Assembly (NCBI RefSeq): GCF_000300335.1
Contig: NZ_AMRM01000005.1
Location: 1 to 64,000 of the forward strand
Length of the DNA stretch: 64,000 nt
DNA from: Nitratireductor pacificus pht-3B
GTDB taxonomy: Bacteria; Pseudomonadota; Alphaproteobacteria; Rhizobiales; Rhizobiaceae
Direction of reading: 5' to 3'
A model generated the notes under the pieces. It worked only from the letters and a program-made list of their open reading frames with translations. It was not told the origin of the DNA and searched no databases. Both the position numbers and the translations under genes were made by a program. Of the stretch, positions 32,471-41,756 are shown one piece after another; within the stretch, counting starts at the first letter, position 1, and every line of letters starts with the position of its first letter.

Positions 32471-34810
32471 ATGGCGAAGGCGCAGGGATGGGCTGTACCC
32501 CTGATCGGGGGTATCTCTGCCTTTTCACGACCCCGACGCAAACCGCGCATGGGACTGGCCGGAAACGCCAAAATCATTGCTGCCCCGGCCTATGAACGCC
32601 TGCTGGCGGTCGAGCCCTATCTGCGCCGTTCAATCCCGATCCTGATCATCATCTTCCTGCTGGTCGTCGCGGCCGCACGGTTCCTGTCGCTGCTGACCTG
32701 GCGGGACGACATGGAGCGTGACGCGCGCACGATGCTGGCGCTGGCCGCCGACTCCCTGGCCGCGACGCTGGCGATCGAAACCGCCGAGGGCGACAACCAG
32801 ACGCACCGCGCCCGCATGCTGATCGAGGACGCGGCGCGGCGCACCGGCTCGACGGAGCGGCACGTGCTCGCGGTGACCGATGCAGGGTTCGGCGTCATCG
32901 CCAGTTCGGCCAACGGCCAGAGCCTGATGGGCCGCGCGCTCGAAGACGTGCTGACCGGCGGCCAGCCGCTGTTCCTGTTCGGCGCCCGTGCCGGCGTGAT
33001 GGACGTGACGATCAACGGCGCGCCATGGCTGGTCTCGCTGGTGCACGTGCCGGGCCAGGACGGCGCTGCCGTGGCGCTGACCTCGCGCGACGCGCTGTTC
33101 GCCGAATGGCGGCGCGCCGTTTCGCTGAACGTCACCCTGTTCGCGCTGACCGCAGGGATACTGATGGTCATCCTCTACGCCTATTTCAGCCAGGCGGCCC
33201 GCGCGCAGGCAGCGGACCGCATCTATCTCGAGGCGCATCAGCGCGTCGACATGGCCATGGTGCGTGGCAAATGCGGCCTGTGGGACTGGGACATGGTGCG
33301 CGGCAAGATGTTCTGGTCGCGGTCGATGTTCGACATGCTGGGCTACGAGCCGACCGAGGAGGTGCTATCCTTCGGCGAGGTGTCGACGATCATCCATCCC
33401 GAGGACGGCGACCTGTTCGACCTCGCCAACCGCATCATGGCGCGCGAGATCGACCATGTGGACCGCGTCTTCCGCATGCGCCATGCGGACGGTCACTGGG
33501 TCTGGATGCGCGCCCGCGCGCAGGTGGTCGATCCGCAGGCGCCCGAGCTGCATCTGATCGGCATCGCGGTCGATGTCACCGAGCAGCGCACGCTGGTCCA
33601 GAAATCGGAAGCGGCCGACCAGCGGCTGCGCACCGCGATCGAGAACATCACCGAGAGCTTCGTTCTGTGGGACTATGCCGAGCGGCTGGTGATGTGCAAC
33701 AGCAAGTTCCAGCAGGATACCGGGATCGATCCGTCGGTGATCGTGGCGGGCGCGCGGCGGCGCGACATCGAAGCGCTGATCCCGGCCTACCGCTCCGAGC
33801 GGCGCCTGGTGAATGCATCCGGCACCAACAACAGCGCCACCTATGAGCGGCAGCTTTCGGACGGGCGCTGGCTGCAGGTCACCGAGCTGAAGACGCGCGA
33901 CGGCGGCACCGTGTCGGTCGGAACCGAGATCACGCAGCTGAAGCAGCATCAGGGCAAGCTGGTGGACAGCGAGCGCCGCCTGATGGCGACGATCCACGAT
34001 CTCAGCATCGCGCGCCGGGCCGAGCAGGAACGCACGCGGGAGCTGAGCGAACTGAACCGCAAATACATGCGCGAGACCGAGCGCGCCGAGGCGGCGAACC
34101 GCGCCAAATCGGAATTCCTCGCCAACATGTCCCACGAGCTCAGGACGCCACTCAACGCCATCATCGGCTTCTCGGAAGTGATGGAATCGGGGCTTTTCGG
34201 GCCGCTCGGCTCGGAACGCTACGAGGAGTATGTGCGCGACATCTGCTCGAGCGGCTCCTATCTGCTCGGCGTCATCAACGACATTCTCGACATGTCGAAG
34301 ATCGAGGCAGGCCAGTTCTCGGTCGATTGCGAGGAGATCGACCTGTGCCCGATGATCCGCGAGACGATGCGGGTGATCGTGCTGCAGGCGGCGGAAAAGT
34401 CGATCGAGGTGAAGGCCGACATCCCCGAAACGATGACGCTGTTCGCCGATCGCAGAGCGATCAAGCAGATCGTCATCAATCTCCTCTCCAACGCGGTGAA
34501 ATTCACCGGCGAAGGCGGACACATCACGATGCGGGCGCGCAAGGTCGGCCGGGCGGTGACGCTGACCATCGAGGATTCGGGCTGCGGCATCCCGCCCGAG
34601 GCGCTGAAGAAGCTCGGCCGCCCGTTCGAACAGGTGCAGAACCAGTTCTCGAAGAACCATACCGGCTCTGGTCTCGGCCTCGCGATCTCCCGCTCGCTGG
34701 CCGAGCTGCATGGCGGCATCCTCAAGATCCGCTCCACCGAAGGCGTCGGCACGGTGGTTTCCGTGCGCATCCCCACCCAGGAGAAGCGCAAGGCGCCGGC
34801 CGCCGCCTGA
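32471..34810 (+). CDS. pleC: PAS-domain sensor histidine kinase, PleC/PdhS-like
   Basis: A 779-residue membrane kinase. A transmembrane segment (RRSIPILIIIFLLVVAAARF) near residue 60 and a second (VTLFALTAGILMVILYAYF) near 230 enclose a periplasmic sensor region. Two PAS domains follow (about 250-375, with GLWDWDMVRGKMFWSRSMFDMLGY; and about 385-510). The dimerisation domain has MSHELRTPLNAIIGFSEVME with the phosphorylated His near 554, and the ATPase domain has NLLSNAVKF, DSGCGIP and GSGLGLAI. The HELRTPLNAIIGFSEVMESG-type segment is that of the PleC/DivJ/PdhS kinases acting on the single-domain regulator DivK to control the CtrA pathway and polarity. ATG 32471 with GAGGGAG is preferred over 32405, which lies in the GANTC cluster, and over 32549. 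Assignment to PleC itself is about 60%. Confidence 0.82.
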   Translation: MAKAQGWAVPLIGGISAFSRPRRKPRMGLAGNAKIIAAPAYERLLAVEPYLRRSIPILIIIFLLVVAAARFLSLLTWRDDMERDARTMLALAADSLAATLAIETAEGDNQTHRARMLIEDAARRTGSTERHVLAVTDAGFGVIASSANGQSLMGRALEDVLTGGQPLFLFGARAGVMDVTINGAPWLVSLVHVPGQDGAAVALTSRDALFAEWRRAVSLNVTLFALTAGILMVILYAYFSQAARAQAADRIYLEAHQRVDMAMVRGKCGLWDWDMVRGKMFWSRSMFDMLGYEPTEEVLSFGEVSTIIHPEDGDLFDLANRIMAREIDHVDRVFRMRHADGHWVWMRARAQVVDPQAPELHLIGIAVDVTEQRTLVQKSEAADQRLRTAIENITESFVLWDYAERLVMCNSKFQQDTGIDPSVIVAGARRRDIEALIPAYRSERRLVNASGTNNSATYERQLSDGRWLQVTELKTRDGGTVSVGTEITQLKQHQGKLVDSERRLMATIHDLSIARRAEQERTRELSELNRKYMRETERAEAANRAKSEFLANMSHELRTPLNAIIGFSEVMESGLFGPLGSERYEEYVRDICSSGSYLLGVINDILDMSKIEAGQFSVDCEEIDLCPMIRETMRVIVLQAAEKSIEVKADIPETMTLFADRRAIKQIVINLLSNAVKFTGEGGHITMRARKVGRAVTLTIEDSGCGIPPEALKKLGRPFEQVQNQFSKNHTGSGLGLAISRSLAELHGGILKIRSTEGVGTVVSVRIPTQEKRKAPAAA

Positions 34811-34843
34811 CACCGCTCAGCCCCCGGCGCCCTCTGGCGCCAT

Positions 34844-37798
34844 TCAGCCGACAGCGCCCAGCAGTTTCTCGAAATGGCCGCGCACGCGTGCCGCGGTCTC
34901 CTCGACATGGGCAGCCAGCACCGTCAGTTCGGGCAGATCCGTCTGGCGCAGCAGGAGATCGGCGAAACCGGGCGGCGCTTCCTCCGGGTCAAACCCGCCC
35001 TCGAGGCACAGGCGCGTCGTCTGCGTCAGCATCGTGTAGAGCTGGTGGGCATCGACCAGTTCCTGACGCGGTTGCGGCGCGCAGAAACCGGGCGAAAGCC
35101 GTACGAGGACATCGACCGTCGCGGTCGAAACGGTTCCCTCCTCGCAGCATCCCGCCAGCACCGCCGCCTGGGCGATGAACTCCAGATCGATCAAGCCGCC
35201 GGGGACGAGTTTCAGGTCCCAGAGGTCGCGCGGCGGCTTTTCCTCTTCCAGCAGCGCGCGCATCTCCACCGCCTTGGCGAAGACCGCGCCGCGCTCGCGG
35301 GGAGTGGCGAGTATGGCCGCCACTTCGGCCTCGACTGCCGCGCGGAGCTCGGCGTCGCCGGCGACGGCGCGCGCCCGCGTCAGGGCCATGTGCTCCCATG
35401 TCCAGGCGTCCTGGCGCTGGTAGCGGCCGAAGGCCTCGATCTGCGTCGCCACCGGCCCCTTGTTGCCGGAGGGGCGCAGCCGGAGATCGAGTTCGTAGAG
35501 AACCCCCTCGGCGGTCGGCGCCGAGACGGCCGCGATCAGGCGCTGCGTCAGGCGCGCAAAATATTCGGACGGGGCCAACGGCTTCTCGCCGTCCGACTGC
35601 TCGGCGTCCGGCGCGTGGTCGTAGAGCAAGATCAGATCGATGTCGGAGCCGGCCGTCAGCTCGCGGCTGCCGAGCTTGCCCATGCCGAGAATGGCGACCT
35701 TGCCGCCGGGGACGGTGCCATGGCGCACGGCGAAGTTGGCGATCACCGCATCGAGCGCGGCGCCGACGGTCAGATCCGCCAGGTCGGAGAAGGCCTTGCC
35801 GGCCCGGGTGGCATCGATGGCGCCGGTCAGGAGGCGGATGCCAATCAGGAATTTCTGCTCGGCGGCGAAGATGCGCAGCCGGTCGAGGATCTCCTCATGG
35901 AGCTGCGCGCCGGCAAGGAACGCCTCCAGCCGCTCGCCGAGATAGGCGCGGTCCGGGAGTTCCGACAGCAAAGCGGGATCGAGCAGCCCGTCGAAGACAT
36001 GCGGCCGTTTGGTGATGATGGCGGCAAGGCGCGGCGCCGCCCCCATGATGCTGACCAGCATTTCCAGCAGCGCCGGGTTCGACTGGAGCAGGGAGAAGAG
36101 CTGGATGCCGGCCGGCAGGCCGCCGAGGAAGGCATCGAAGCGCAGCAGCGCCTCGTCGGCCCGCCGCGTGCGCCCGAACGCCTCGAGCAGCGCCGGGGTC
36201 AGCTCGGTCAGCCGCTCGCGGGCCTCGGCCGACTGGGTCGCCCGGTAGCGCCCGTAGTGCCAGCCGCGGATGACGCGGCACATGTCGCTGGGGCGCTCGA
36301 AGCCGAGTTCGCTCAGTGTTTCCAGCGTGCCGGGATCGTCGACGTCGCCGGTGAACACCAGATTGCCGATGCCGCGCGAAAGCTGCGGTGCGGTCTCGAA
36401 CAGCGCCGCATAGTGCTTTTCCACCAGACGCAGCGACTGGCGGAACACGTCCGAGAAGGCGTCGGCGCTCTCGAAGCCGAGCAACCGGGCGATCTGCTCC
36501 AGCCCTTCATCGTCTTCCGGCAGGGTATGGGTCTGCTCGTCGGCGACCATTTGCAGCGCATGCTCCACATCGCGCAGGAACCAGTACTGGCGGGTCAGCG
36601 CTTCGCAGGCCTCGGCGTCGATCCAGCCGCAGGCGGCGAGTTCCTTCAGCATCCCGACCGTCTGGCGGCCGCGCAGGGCAGGAAAACGGCCGCCCGCGAT
36701 CAACTGCTGGGTCTGGACGAAGAACTCGATCTCGCGGATGCCGCCGCGCCCGAGCTTGACGTTGTGTCCCTTGACCGCGACCTCGCCATGGCCCTTGTGC
36801 GCGTGGATCTGGCGCTTGATCGAATGGACGTCGGCGATGGCCGCGTAGTCGAGATATTTGCGCCAGACATAGGGCTGCAGCTCCTTCAGGAAGGCCGCGC
36901 CGGCGGACAGGTCGCCGGCGATGGGCCGGGCCTTGATCATCGCCGCGCGTTCCCAGTTCTGGCCGCGGCTCTCGTAATAGTGCAGCGCCGCCTCCACCGG
37001 CAGGGCGAGCGGCGTCGAGCCCGGGTCCGGGCGCAGCCGCAGATCCGTACGGAAGACATAGCCGTTCTCGGTGCGGTCCTGGAGGATGCGGACCAGCCGG
37101 CGCGTCAGGCGGACGAACAGGTCGACCGCTTCATAGGGTTCCGGGATCGCCGGCGCCTGCGGGTCGATCAGCACGATCAGGTCGATGTCGGAGGAAAAGT
37201 TCAGCTCGTCGGCGCCCAGCTTCCCCATGGCGAGAAGCACCCAGCCGCTGCCGTTTGCGGGATGAGCGGGATCGGGCAGCGTGAGCTTGCCGGCGCGGTG
37301 CGCATCGAGCAGGAGATAGTTCACCGCCGCGCCGACGCAGGCGTCGGCGAGCCTGCTCAGCCGCCGCGTGGTGAGCGCCGTGTCGGCGGCACCGGCGAGC
37401 CGGGCAAGGGCGATCAGGAAATGCGCCTCGGCCTTGAAGCCGCGCAGCGCCTTCATCATCCCGCCCTCGCTCTGCCCCTCGACGAAGGAGGACGCCTCGA
37501 TGTCGCCGAACAGGCTCTCCAGACGCCGGTCGAGCGGCGTGTCGAACAGGGCCTCGAGCGCCTCAGGGTTGCGCCGCGCGCAATCGCGCAGGAAGGGCGA
37601 CAGCGCGAACACGGTGGACAGGAAGGATGCCAGCAGCGCCTTGCCGCCGAGCAGGGCTGCGAGCCTCTCGCAGCCACCATCGCGGGCGGCCTCGGCGACG
37701 ATCTCCAGCGCCTCCGTTCCGTCCTCCGCCTCGATCGGCGGCAACGCGACGACCGGTTGTCCGAACCACACATGTCCGTCCGCAGCGCTGGGCGCCAT
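34844..37798 (-). CDS. glnE: Bifunctional glutamine synthetase adenylyltransferase/deadenylylase
   Basis: A 984-residue enzyme that adenylylates or deadenylylates glutamine synthetase according to PII and glutamine signals. Two nucleotidyltransferase domains are visible. The N-terminal one, probably the deadenylylase, contains GWVLLAMGKLGADELNFSSDIDLIV (about 184-208), and the C-terminal one, probably the adenylylase, contains VAILGMGKLGSRELTAGSDIDLILLYD. Each is followed by a helical GlnD_UR_UTase-like domain (RDVEHALQMV; PGGLIDLEFIAQ). Length agrees with alphaproteobacterial GlnE. The gene is 62 bases downstream of the sensor kinase gene on the same strand and may share its message. It converges with the PleC-like gene across a 33-base gap containing a short GGCGCC hairpin. 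Confidence 0.95.
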   Translation of the reverse strand: MAPSAADGHVWFGQPVVALPPIEAEDGTEALEIVAEAARDGGCERLAALLGGKALLASFLSTVFALSPFLRDCARRNPEALEALFDTPLDRRLESLFGDIEASSFVEGQSEGGMMKALRGFKAEAHFLIALARLAGAADTALTTRRLSRLADACVGAAVNYLLLDAHRAGKLTLPDPAHPANGSGWVLLAMGKLGADELNFSSDIDLIVLIDPQAPAIPEPYEAVDLFVRLTRRLVRILQDRTENGYVFRTDLRLRPDPGSTPLALPVEAALHYYESRGQNWERAAMIKARPIAGDLSAGAAFLKELQPYVWRKYLDYAAIADVHSIKRQIHAHKGHGEVAVKGHNVKLGRGGIREIEFFVQTQQLIAGGRFPALRGRQTVGMLKELAACGWIDAEACEALTRQYWFLRDVEHALQMVADEQTHTLPEDDEGLEQIARLLGFESADAFSDVFRQSLRLVEKHYAALFETAPQLSRGIGNLVFTGDVDDPGTLETLSELGFERPSDMCRVIRGWHYGRYRATQSAEARERLTELTPALLEAFGRTRRADEALLRFDAFLGGLPAGIQLFSLLQSNPALLEMLVSIMGAAPRLAAIITKRPHVFDGLLDPALLSELPDRAYLGERLEAFLAGAQLHEEILDRLRIFAAEQKFLIGIRLLTGAIDATRAGKAFSDLADLTVGAALDAVIANFAVRHGTVPGGKVAILGMGKLGSRELTAGSDIDLILLYDHAPDAEQSDGEKPLAPSEYFARLTQRLIAAVSAPTAEGVLYELDLRLRPSGNKGPVATQIEAFGRYQRQDAWTWEHMALTRARAVAGDAELRAAVEAEVAAILATPRERGAVFAKAVEMRALLEEEKPPRDLWDLKLVPGGLIDLEFIAQAAVLAGCCEEGTVSTATVDVLVRLSPGFCAPQPRQELVDAHQLYTMLTQTTRLCLEGGFDPEEAPPGFADLLLRQTDLPELTVLAAHVEETAARVRGHFEKLLGAVG

Positions 37799-37860
37799 TC
37801 ACGCATCCTTTCGGGAGCCTTCGGGCCAGACGCAGGACCCGGCGGAAACGCTTCCGAAAA

Positions 37861-39279
37861 TCAGGCCTGTGCGCTGGCGGGAAACACCATTGTCACCGCA
37901 AGACCGGGGTCGTTGTCGGCAAACGCGAGATGCCCACCATGGAATGTCATCACCGCCTTTGCAAGACTGAGACCGAGGCCCGAACCGGGCTGGGTGCGGC
38001 TTTCCTCGAGCCGGACGAAACGCTCCGTCACGCGCTCGCGGTCCTGCGAAGGAACGCCGGGTCCGTTGTCGCTGACGGTCAGGCGAACCTCGCCGCCGGC
38101 CGCCGTTTCGAGCGCCACGCCGACGCACGGCGCCCCGGTGGCGCCGGCCGAGTATTTTATCGCGTTGTCAACGATGTTCGACAGCGCCTGGCCGATCAGC
38201 TCGCGGTTGCCCTGCAGCTTCACCGGCCCGTTGAGGACGGCCTCCAGGGTCACGCCTTGCTCTTCCGCCGCCGGCTCGTAGAGCTCGACCACATCGGCGA
38301 CGATGGCGCGCAGGTCGATGGCCGAGACCGCTTCGGCGGAATAGCCCGCCTCCAGGCGCGAGATCATCAATATGGCGTTGAAGGTGCGGATGAGCTGATC
38401 GGATTCGGCGATGTTGCGCTCCAGCGCCTCGCGATAGCCGCTCGCCTTCGGGTTCCCCGCCAGCGCGGCTTCGGCCCTGTTGCGCAGGCGCGTCAGGGGC
38501 GTCTTCAGATCATGGGCGATGTTGTCCGACACCTGCCGCAGCCCCTCGTTCAACGCGGCGATCCTGTCGAGCATCTTGTTGAGGTTCTCGGAGAGACGGT
38601 CGAACTCGTCGCCGGCGCCCGACACCGGCAGGCGGCGCGTCAGGTCGCCGGCCATGATGCGCCGGCTCGCGGCCGACACGCGGTCGATGCGCTTCAGCGC
38701 GCGGCGGCCGACGAAGTACCAGATCAGGAGCGCGCCCAGGCACATGATGGCGAGCGTCACCACCAGGGCGCGCTGCATGACGCGCCGGAACTGCTCGGGT
38801 TCGCCGAGATCGCGGCCGACGAGAACGATGATCTGGTTGGGGAGACGGAAGACCAGCGCCATGGCTTCATGCGGCGGGGGACGTCCCGCCGACAGCCGCG
38901 TCTCGGCCTCACCGAAACGGCTATAGGTGAAGGGCCGCTCGGTCCAGCCGACCACATCCAGGATGCCGGGCTGCAGGCTCTCGACATTGCCCGACAGGAT
39001 GCGCCCGTTGGTGTCGGCCAGGAGGTAGAGATTGGCGCCGGGCTGGCGCGCGCGCGATTCGATCACCCGAACCAGGAACGGCAGGCCGCCGCGCTGATAG
39101 GCGCGATCGAGGCCCCGCACCTCCTCGTTGATCGTGTCGCGCGTCTGCACCGCCAGCATCCGCGCCGAAAGCGAGGTCATGTAGATGACGAGAAAGGTCG
39201 CGCAGACGGCGAACAGGATCAGGTAGAGCGCCGAAAGACGCGCCGCCGTCGTCTTCATGATCGCGACGAGCCGGGCCAT
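37861..39279 (-). CDS. Two-component sensor histidine kinase (HAMP type)
   Basis: A 472-residue inner-membrane kinase. The N-terminal transmembrane helix (LSALYLILFAVCATFLVIYM, about 15-34), a periplasmic domain of about 130 residues and the second helix (LVVTLAIMCLGALLIWYFVG) are followed by HAMP (RRIMAGDLTRRLPVSGAGDEFD). The HisKA motif is NIAHDLKTPLTRLRNRAEAAL with the phosphorylated His near residue 263, and the ATPase domain has IVDNAIKYS, DNGPGVP and GSGLGLSLAKAV. It is the partner of the regulator encoded immediately upstream; the stop of that gene overlaps the kinase start by one base (TGATG). The stimulus is unknown. Position next to degP suggests an envelope-related signal, as an inference only. 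Confidence 0.9.
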   Translation of the reverse strand: MARLVAIMKTTAARLSALYLILFAVCATFLVIYMTSLSARMLAVQTRDTINEEVRGLDRAYQRGGLPFLVRVIESRARQPGANLYLLADTNGRILSGNVESLQPGILDVVGWTERPFTYSRFGEAETRLSAGRPPPHEAMALVFRLPNQIIVLVGRDLGEPEQFRRVMQRALVVTLAIMCLGALLIWYFVGRRALKRIDRVSAASRRIMAGDLTRRLPVSGAGDEFDRLSENLNKMLDRIAALNEGLRQVSDNIAHDLKTPLTRLRNRAEAALAGNPKASGYREALERNIAESDQLIRTFNAILMISRLEAGYSAEAVSAIDLRAIVADVVELYEPAAEEQGVTLEAVLNGPVKLQGNRELIGQALSNIVDNAIKYSAGATGAPCVGVALETAAGGEVRLTVSDNGPGVPSQDRERVTERFVRLEESRTQPGSGLGLSLAKAVMTFHGGHLAFADNDPGLAVTMVFPASAQA

Positions 39280-39950
39280 CAGTCCTTCAGCATGTAGCCG
39301 GCGCCGCGCACCGTGTGCAGAAGCGGCTTGTCGAAGCCCTTTTCGATCTTGCCGCGCAGGCGCGAGATATGCACGTCGATGACGTTCGTCTGGGGATCGA
39401 AATGATAGTCCCAGACATTCTCCAGAAGCATGGTGCGGGTGACCACCTGGCCGGCATGGCGCATCATGTATTCCAGAAGCCGGAATTCGCGCGGCTGGAG
39501 GACGATCTCCTGCCCCGCGCGGCGGACCGCATGGGACAGGCGATCGAGTTCGAGGTCGCCCACCTGATAGACCGTCTCGATCTCCTTGGCGCCGGCGCGG
39601 CGCTTCAGCACCTCGATGCGCGCCAGGAGTTCGGAGAAGGCATAGGGTTTCGTGAGATAGTCGTCGCCGCCGGCGCGCAGGCCGGTCACCCGGTCATCGA
39701 CCTCGCCGAGCGCCGAGAGGATGAGCGCCGGTGTGTCGTTGCCGGTCCCGCGCAGTTCGGCGATGATCGACAGGCCATCGCGGCGCGGCAGCATGCGGTC
39801 GATGACGTAGATGTCGTAGCTGCCGGTCTCGGCCATCGAAAAGCCGCTGTCGCCGTCGCGGGCGATGTCGGCGGTGTGCCCGGCCTCGGAGAGAGCGTTC
39901 TTCAGATAGTCCGCCGCTTCCCGATCATCTTCGATGACAAGAATCTTCAT
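39279..39950 (-). CDS. OmpR-family response regulator
   Basis: A 223-residue regulator. The receiver domain (about 1-115) has acidic Glu7/Asp8/Asp9 (VIEDDRE), phosphoacceptor Asp51 (YVIDRMLPRRDG), a conserved Ser/Thr in LILSALG and Lys in YLTKPYAFSELLARI. The C-terminal winged helix (about 125-220) contains LQPREFRLLEYMMRHAGQVV, the recognition helix NVIDVHISRLRGKIEKG and VRGAGYMLKD. Close in pattern to the QseB/CzcR subgroup. It is the first gene of a kinase-containing unit and is separated from degP by an intrinsic terminator, so it has its own promoter; TTATAA about 10 bases before the ATG may be the -10, which would leave a very short leader. Confidence 0.9.
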   Translation of the reverse strand: MKILVIEDDREAADYLKNALSEAGHTADIARDGDSGFSMAETGSYDIYVIDRMLPRRDGLSIIAELRGTGNDTPALILSALGEVDDRVTGLRAGGDDYLTKPYAFSELLARIEVLKRRAGAKEIETVYQVGDLELDRLSHAVRRAGQEIVLQPREFRLLEYMMRHAGQVVTRTMLLENVWDYHFDPQTNVIDVHISRLRGKIEKGFDKPLLHTVRGAGYMLKD

Positions 39951-40023
39951 AGGCTTCTTATAACCCGGTTTGCCTCGGGCGATGCGGTGTTTTCAGGCGG
40001 GCGCACGAGCACAAGATGGGACG

Positions 40024-40056
40024 AAAAGACCCTCCCCGCAGGCGCCGGAGAGGGTC
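40024..40056 (-). terminator. Intrinsic terminator of degP
   Basis: On the minus strand GACCCTC and GAGGGTC pair around a 15-base GC-rich loop, followed by TTTT (40027-40024). It begins 17 bases after the degP stop codon, separating degP from the response regulator gene. Confidence 0.65.
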
Positions 40057-40072
40057 CTGACGGGTTGCGCGG

Positions 40073-41620
40073 TCAGCCCTCGCCGGTCGGCAGGGCGACG
40101 AAGCGGCTGGCGTCCTCGCGCTCGATCTGGACGAGAACCGCCTTGCGGCCGGCCTTGACGGCGGCAGCGACGGCGTCCTCGACATCCTTGCCCGATTTCA
40201 CCGCGCGTGAGTTGACCGAGAGGATGACGTCGCCGGGCGCAATGCCGCGCTCGTCGGCTGCGCTGCCGGGTTCGACATCCGTGACGACGAGGCCCGTGCC
40301 CGTCTCGGCCGGCGTCACCGTCAGGCCGAACTGCGCGGCCATGGGGCTGGACTGCGGGGTTTCGCCCCTCGCCGAAGCCATGGTCTCGACGCCCGGCATC
40401 TCCGACAGCTCGACCTTGACACTCTCGGTCTTGCCGTCACGCCAGACAGTCACATCGATCTCGTTGCCGGGCGCATAGCCTGCGACTGCGCGCGCCAGCT
40501 CCTTCGGCGAGGCGATGGTTTCGCCATCGAGCGCGATGATGATGTCACCCGACTTGATGCCGGCCTTGGCCGCAGGTTCGCCCTCCTGGGCGTCGGCGAC
40601 CAGTGCGCCCTTCTCCTCGTCGAGCCCGACGGATTCGGCGATATCCTTCGAGACCGGCTGGATCTGCACGCCGAGCCAGCCGCGCTCGACGGACCCGTCC
40701 TTGATCAGGTCCTGCACCACCTGCTTGGCGATGGAGGCGGGAATGGCGAAGGCAATGCCGACATTGCCGCCGGAGGGCGAGAAGATGGCGGTGTTCACGC
40801 CGACCACCTCGCCCGTGAGGTTGAAGGCCGGGCCGCCGGAATTGCCGCGATTGACGGCCGCATCGATCTGGATGAAGTCGTCATAGGGGCCGGCGCCGAT
40901 GTCACGGCCGCGCGCCGAGACGATGCCGGCCGTCACGGTGCCGCCGAGGCCGAACGGATTGCCGACCGCGACGACCCAGTCGCCGACGCGCACCTTGGCG
41001 TCGTCGGCAAAATCGACATAGGTGAAGGTGCGTTTCTCGTCGACCTTGAGGACGGCGAGGTCCGTGCGCGGATCGGTGCCGACCAGCTTGGCGTTGATCT
41101 CCGTGCCATCGTCCATGACGACGGTGAACTCGCCGCCGCCTTCGACCACATGGTTGTTGGTGACGAGATAACCGTCCTCCGAAATGAAGAAGCCGGATCC
41201 CTGCGATACCGGGCGGGCGCGCTTGCGGCGCTCGAAGCGGCGGTCCTGCCGCGCGTCAGGCTTGCCGCCGAACTCCCGGAAGAAGCGTTTTAGGGGATGA
41301 CCATCGGGAAGGGTGTCGAAACCCGGCATGTCGAAGAACATCGAGCTGCCCCCATCATCGGAAGCGGCCTCGATATTGGCCTTCACGCGAACGCTGACGA
41401 CGGCCGGCGACACGATCTCGACAATGTCGGCGAAACTCGGCGCCTGGACCGGCTGCTGGAGCCGGACCGCTTCGGCGAGAACCGGCGCGGTGCCGCCGGT
41501 CACGACGCCGAAGCCGACAGCGCCGGCAATGGCAGCAGAGGCGATCGTCGCCATCAGGCGCCTGCGTCCCCTGCCAATCCTGCCCTTCTCCGTTGCTGGG
41601 CTTTTCGCATCCTGGTGCAT
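40073..41620 (-). CDS. degP: DegP/HtrA-type periplasmic serine protease
   Basis: A 515-residue protease-chaperone for misfolded envelope proteins. An N-terminal basic region and hydrophobic segment (MATIASAAIAGAVGFGVVTG, about 23-42) form a twin-Arg-free signal or anchor, with possible cleavage at VLAEA. The trypsin-like domain has the triad His157 (VTNNHVV), Asp187 (TDLAVLKV) and Ser261 (GNSGGP). Two PDZ domains follow (about 325-410 and 425-510: GALVADAQEGEPAAKAGIKSG; DVEPGSAADERGIAPGD). The ATG at 41620 follows AAAGGAAAGGTCACC. Upstream, an AT-rich 136-base gap contains a CATTACG/CGTAATG inverted repeat (41696-41702 and 41729-41735). The rhizobial DegP sits here, downstream of the ccm operon. 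Confidence 0.95.
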   Translation of the reverse strand: MHQDAKSPATEKGRIGRGRRRLMATIASAAIAGAVGFGVVTGGTAPVLAEAVRLQQPVQAPSFADIVEIVSPAVVSVRVKANIEAASDDGGSSMFFDMPGFDTLPDGHPLKRFFREFGGKPDARQDRRFERRKRARPVSQGSGFFISEDGYLVTNNHVVEGGGEFTVVMDDGTEINAKLVGTDPRTDLAVLKVDEKRTFTYVDFADDAKVRVGDWVVAVGNPFGLGGTVTAGIVSARGRDIGAGPYDDFIQIDAAVNRGNSGGPAFNLTGEVVGVNTAIFSPSGGNVGIAFAIPASIAKQVVQDLIKDGSVERGWLGVQIQPVSKDIAESVGLDEEKGALVADAQEGEPAAKAGIKSGDIIIALDGETIASPKELARAVAGYAPGNEIDVTVWRDGKTESVKVELSEMPGVETMASARGETPQSSPMAAQFGLTVTPAETGTGLVVTDVEPGSAADERGIAPGDVILSVNSRAVKSGKDVEDAVAAAVKAGRKAVLVQIEREDASRFVALPTGEG

Positions 41621-41756
41621 GGTGACCTTTCCTTTGAAACTCTGCCTATCTCAACGCAAATCGAAGCGTTTCGGAAGCAGAAGTAGTCAGGAAGACATTA
41701 CGACGCCATTTCCTGCCGATGAAATTTTCGTAATGTTTCACGATGGCCGGGCCGGA

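Noticed and set aside
34824-34839. GGCGCC-CTCT-GGCGCC hairpin in the convergent gap of the PleC-like and glnE genes, considered as a bidirectional terminator
   Set aside because: Each arm is itself self-complementary, the stem is only 6 bp and no T tract follows on either strand.
34874-38281. A 1135-codon plus-strand open frame across glnE and the kinase 3' end
   Set aside because: glnE on the other strand has both nucleotidyltransferase motifs; the antisense frame has none and crosses a gene boundary.
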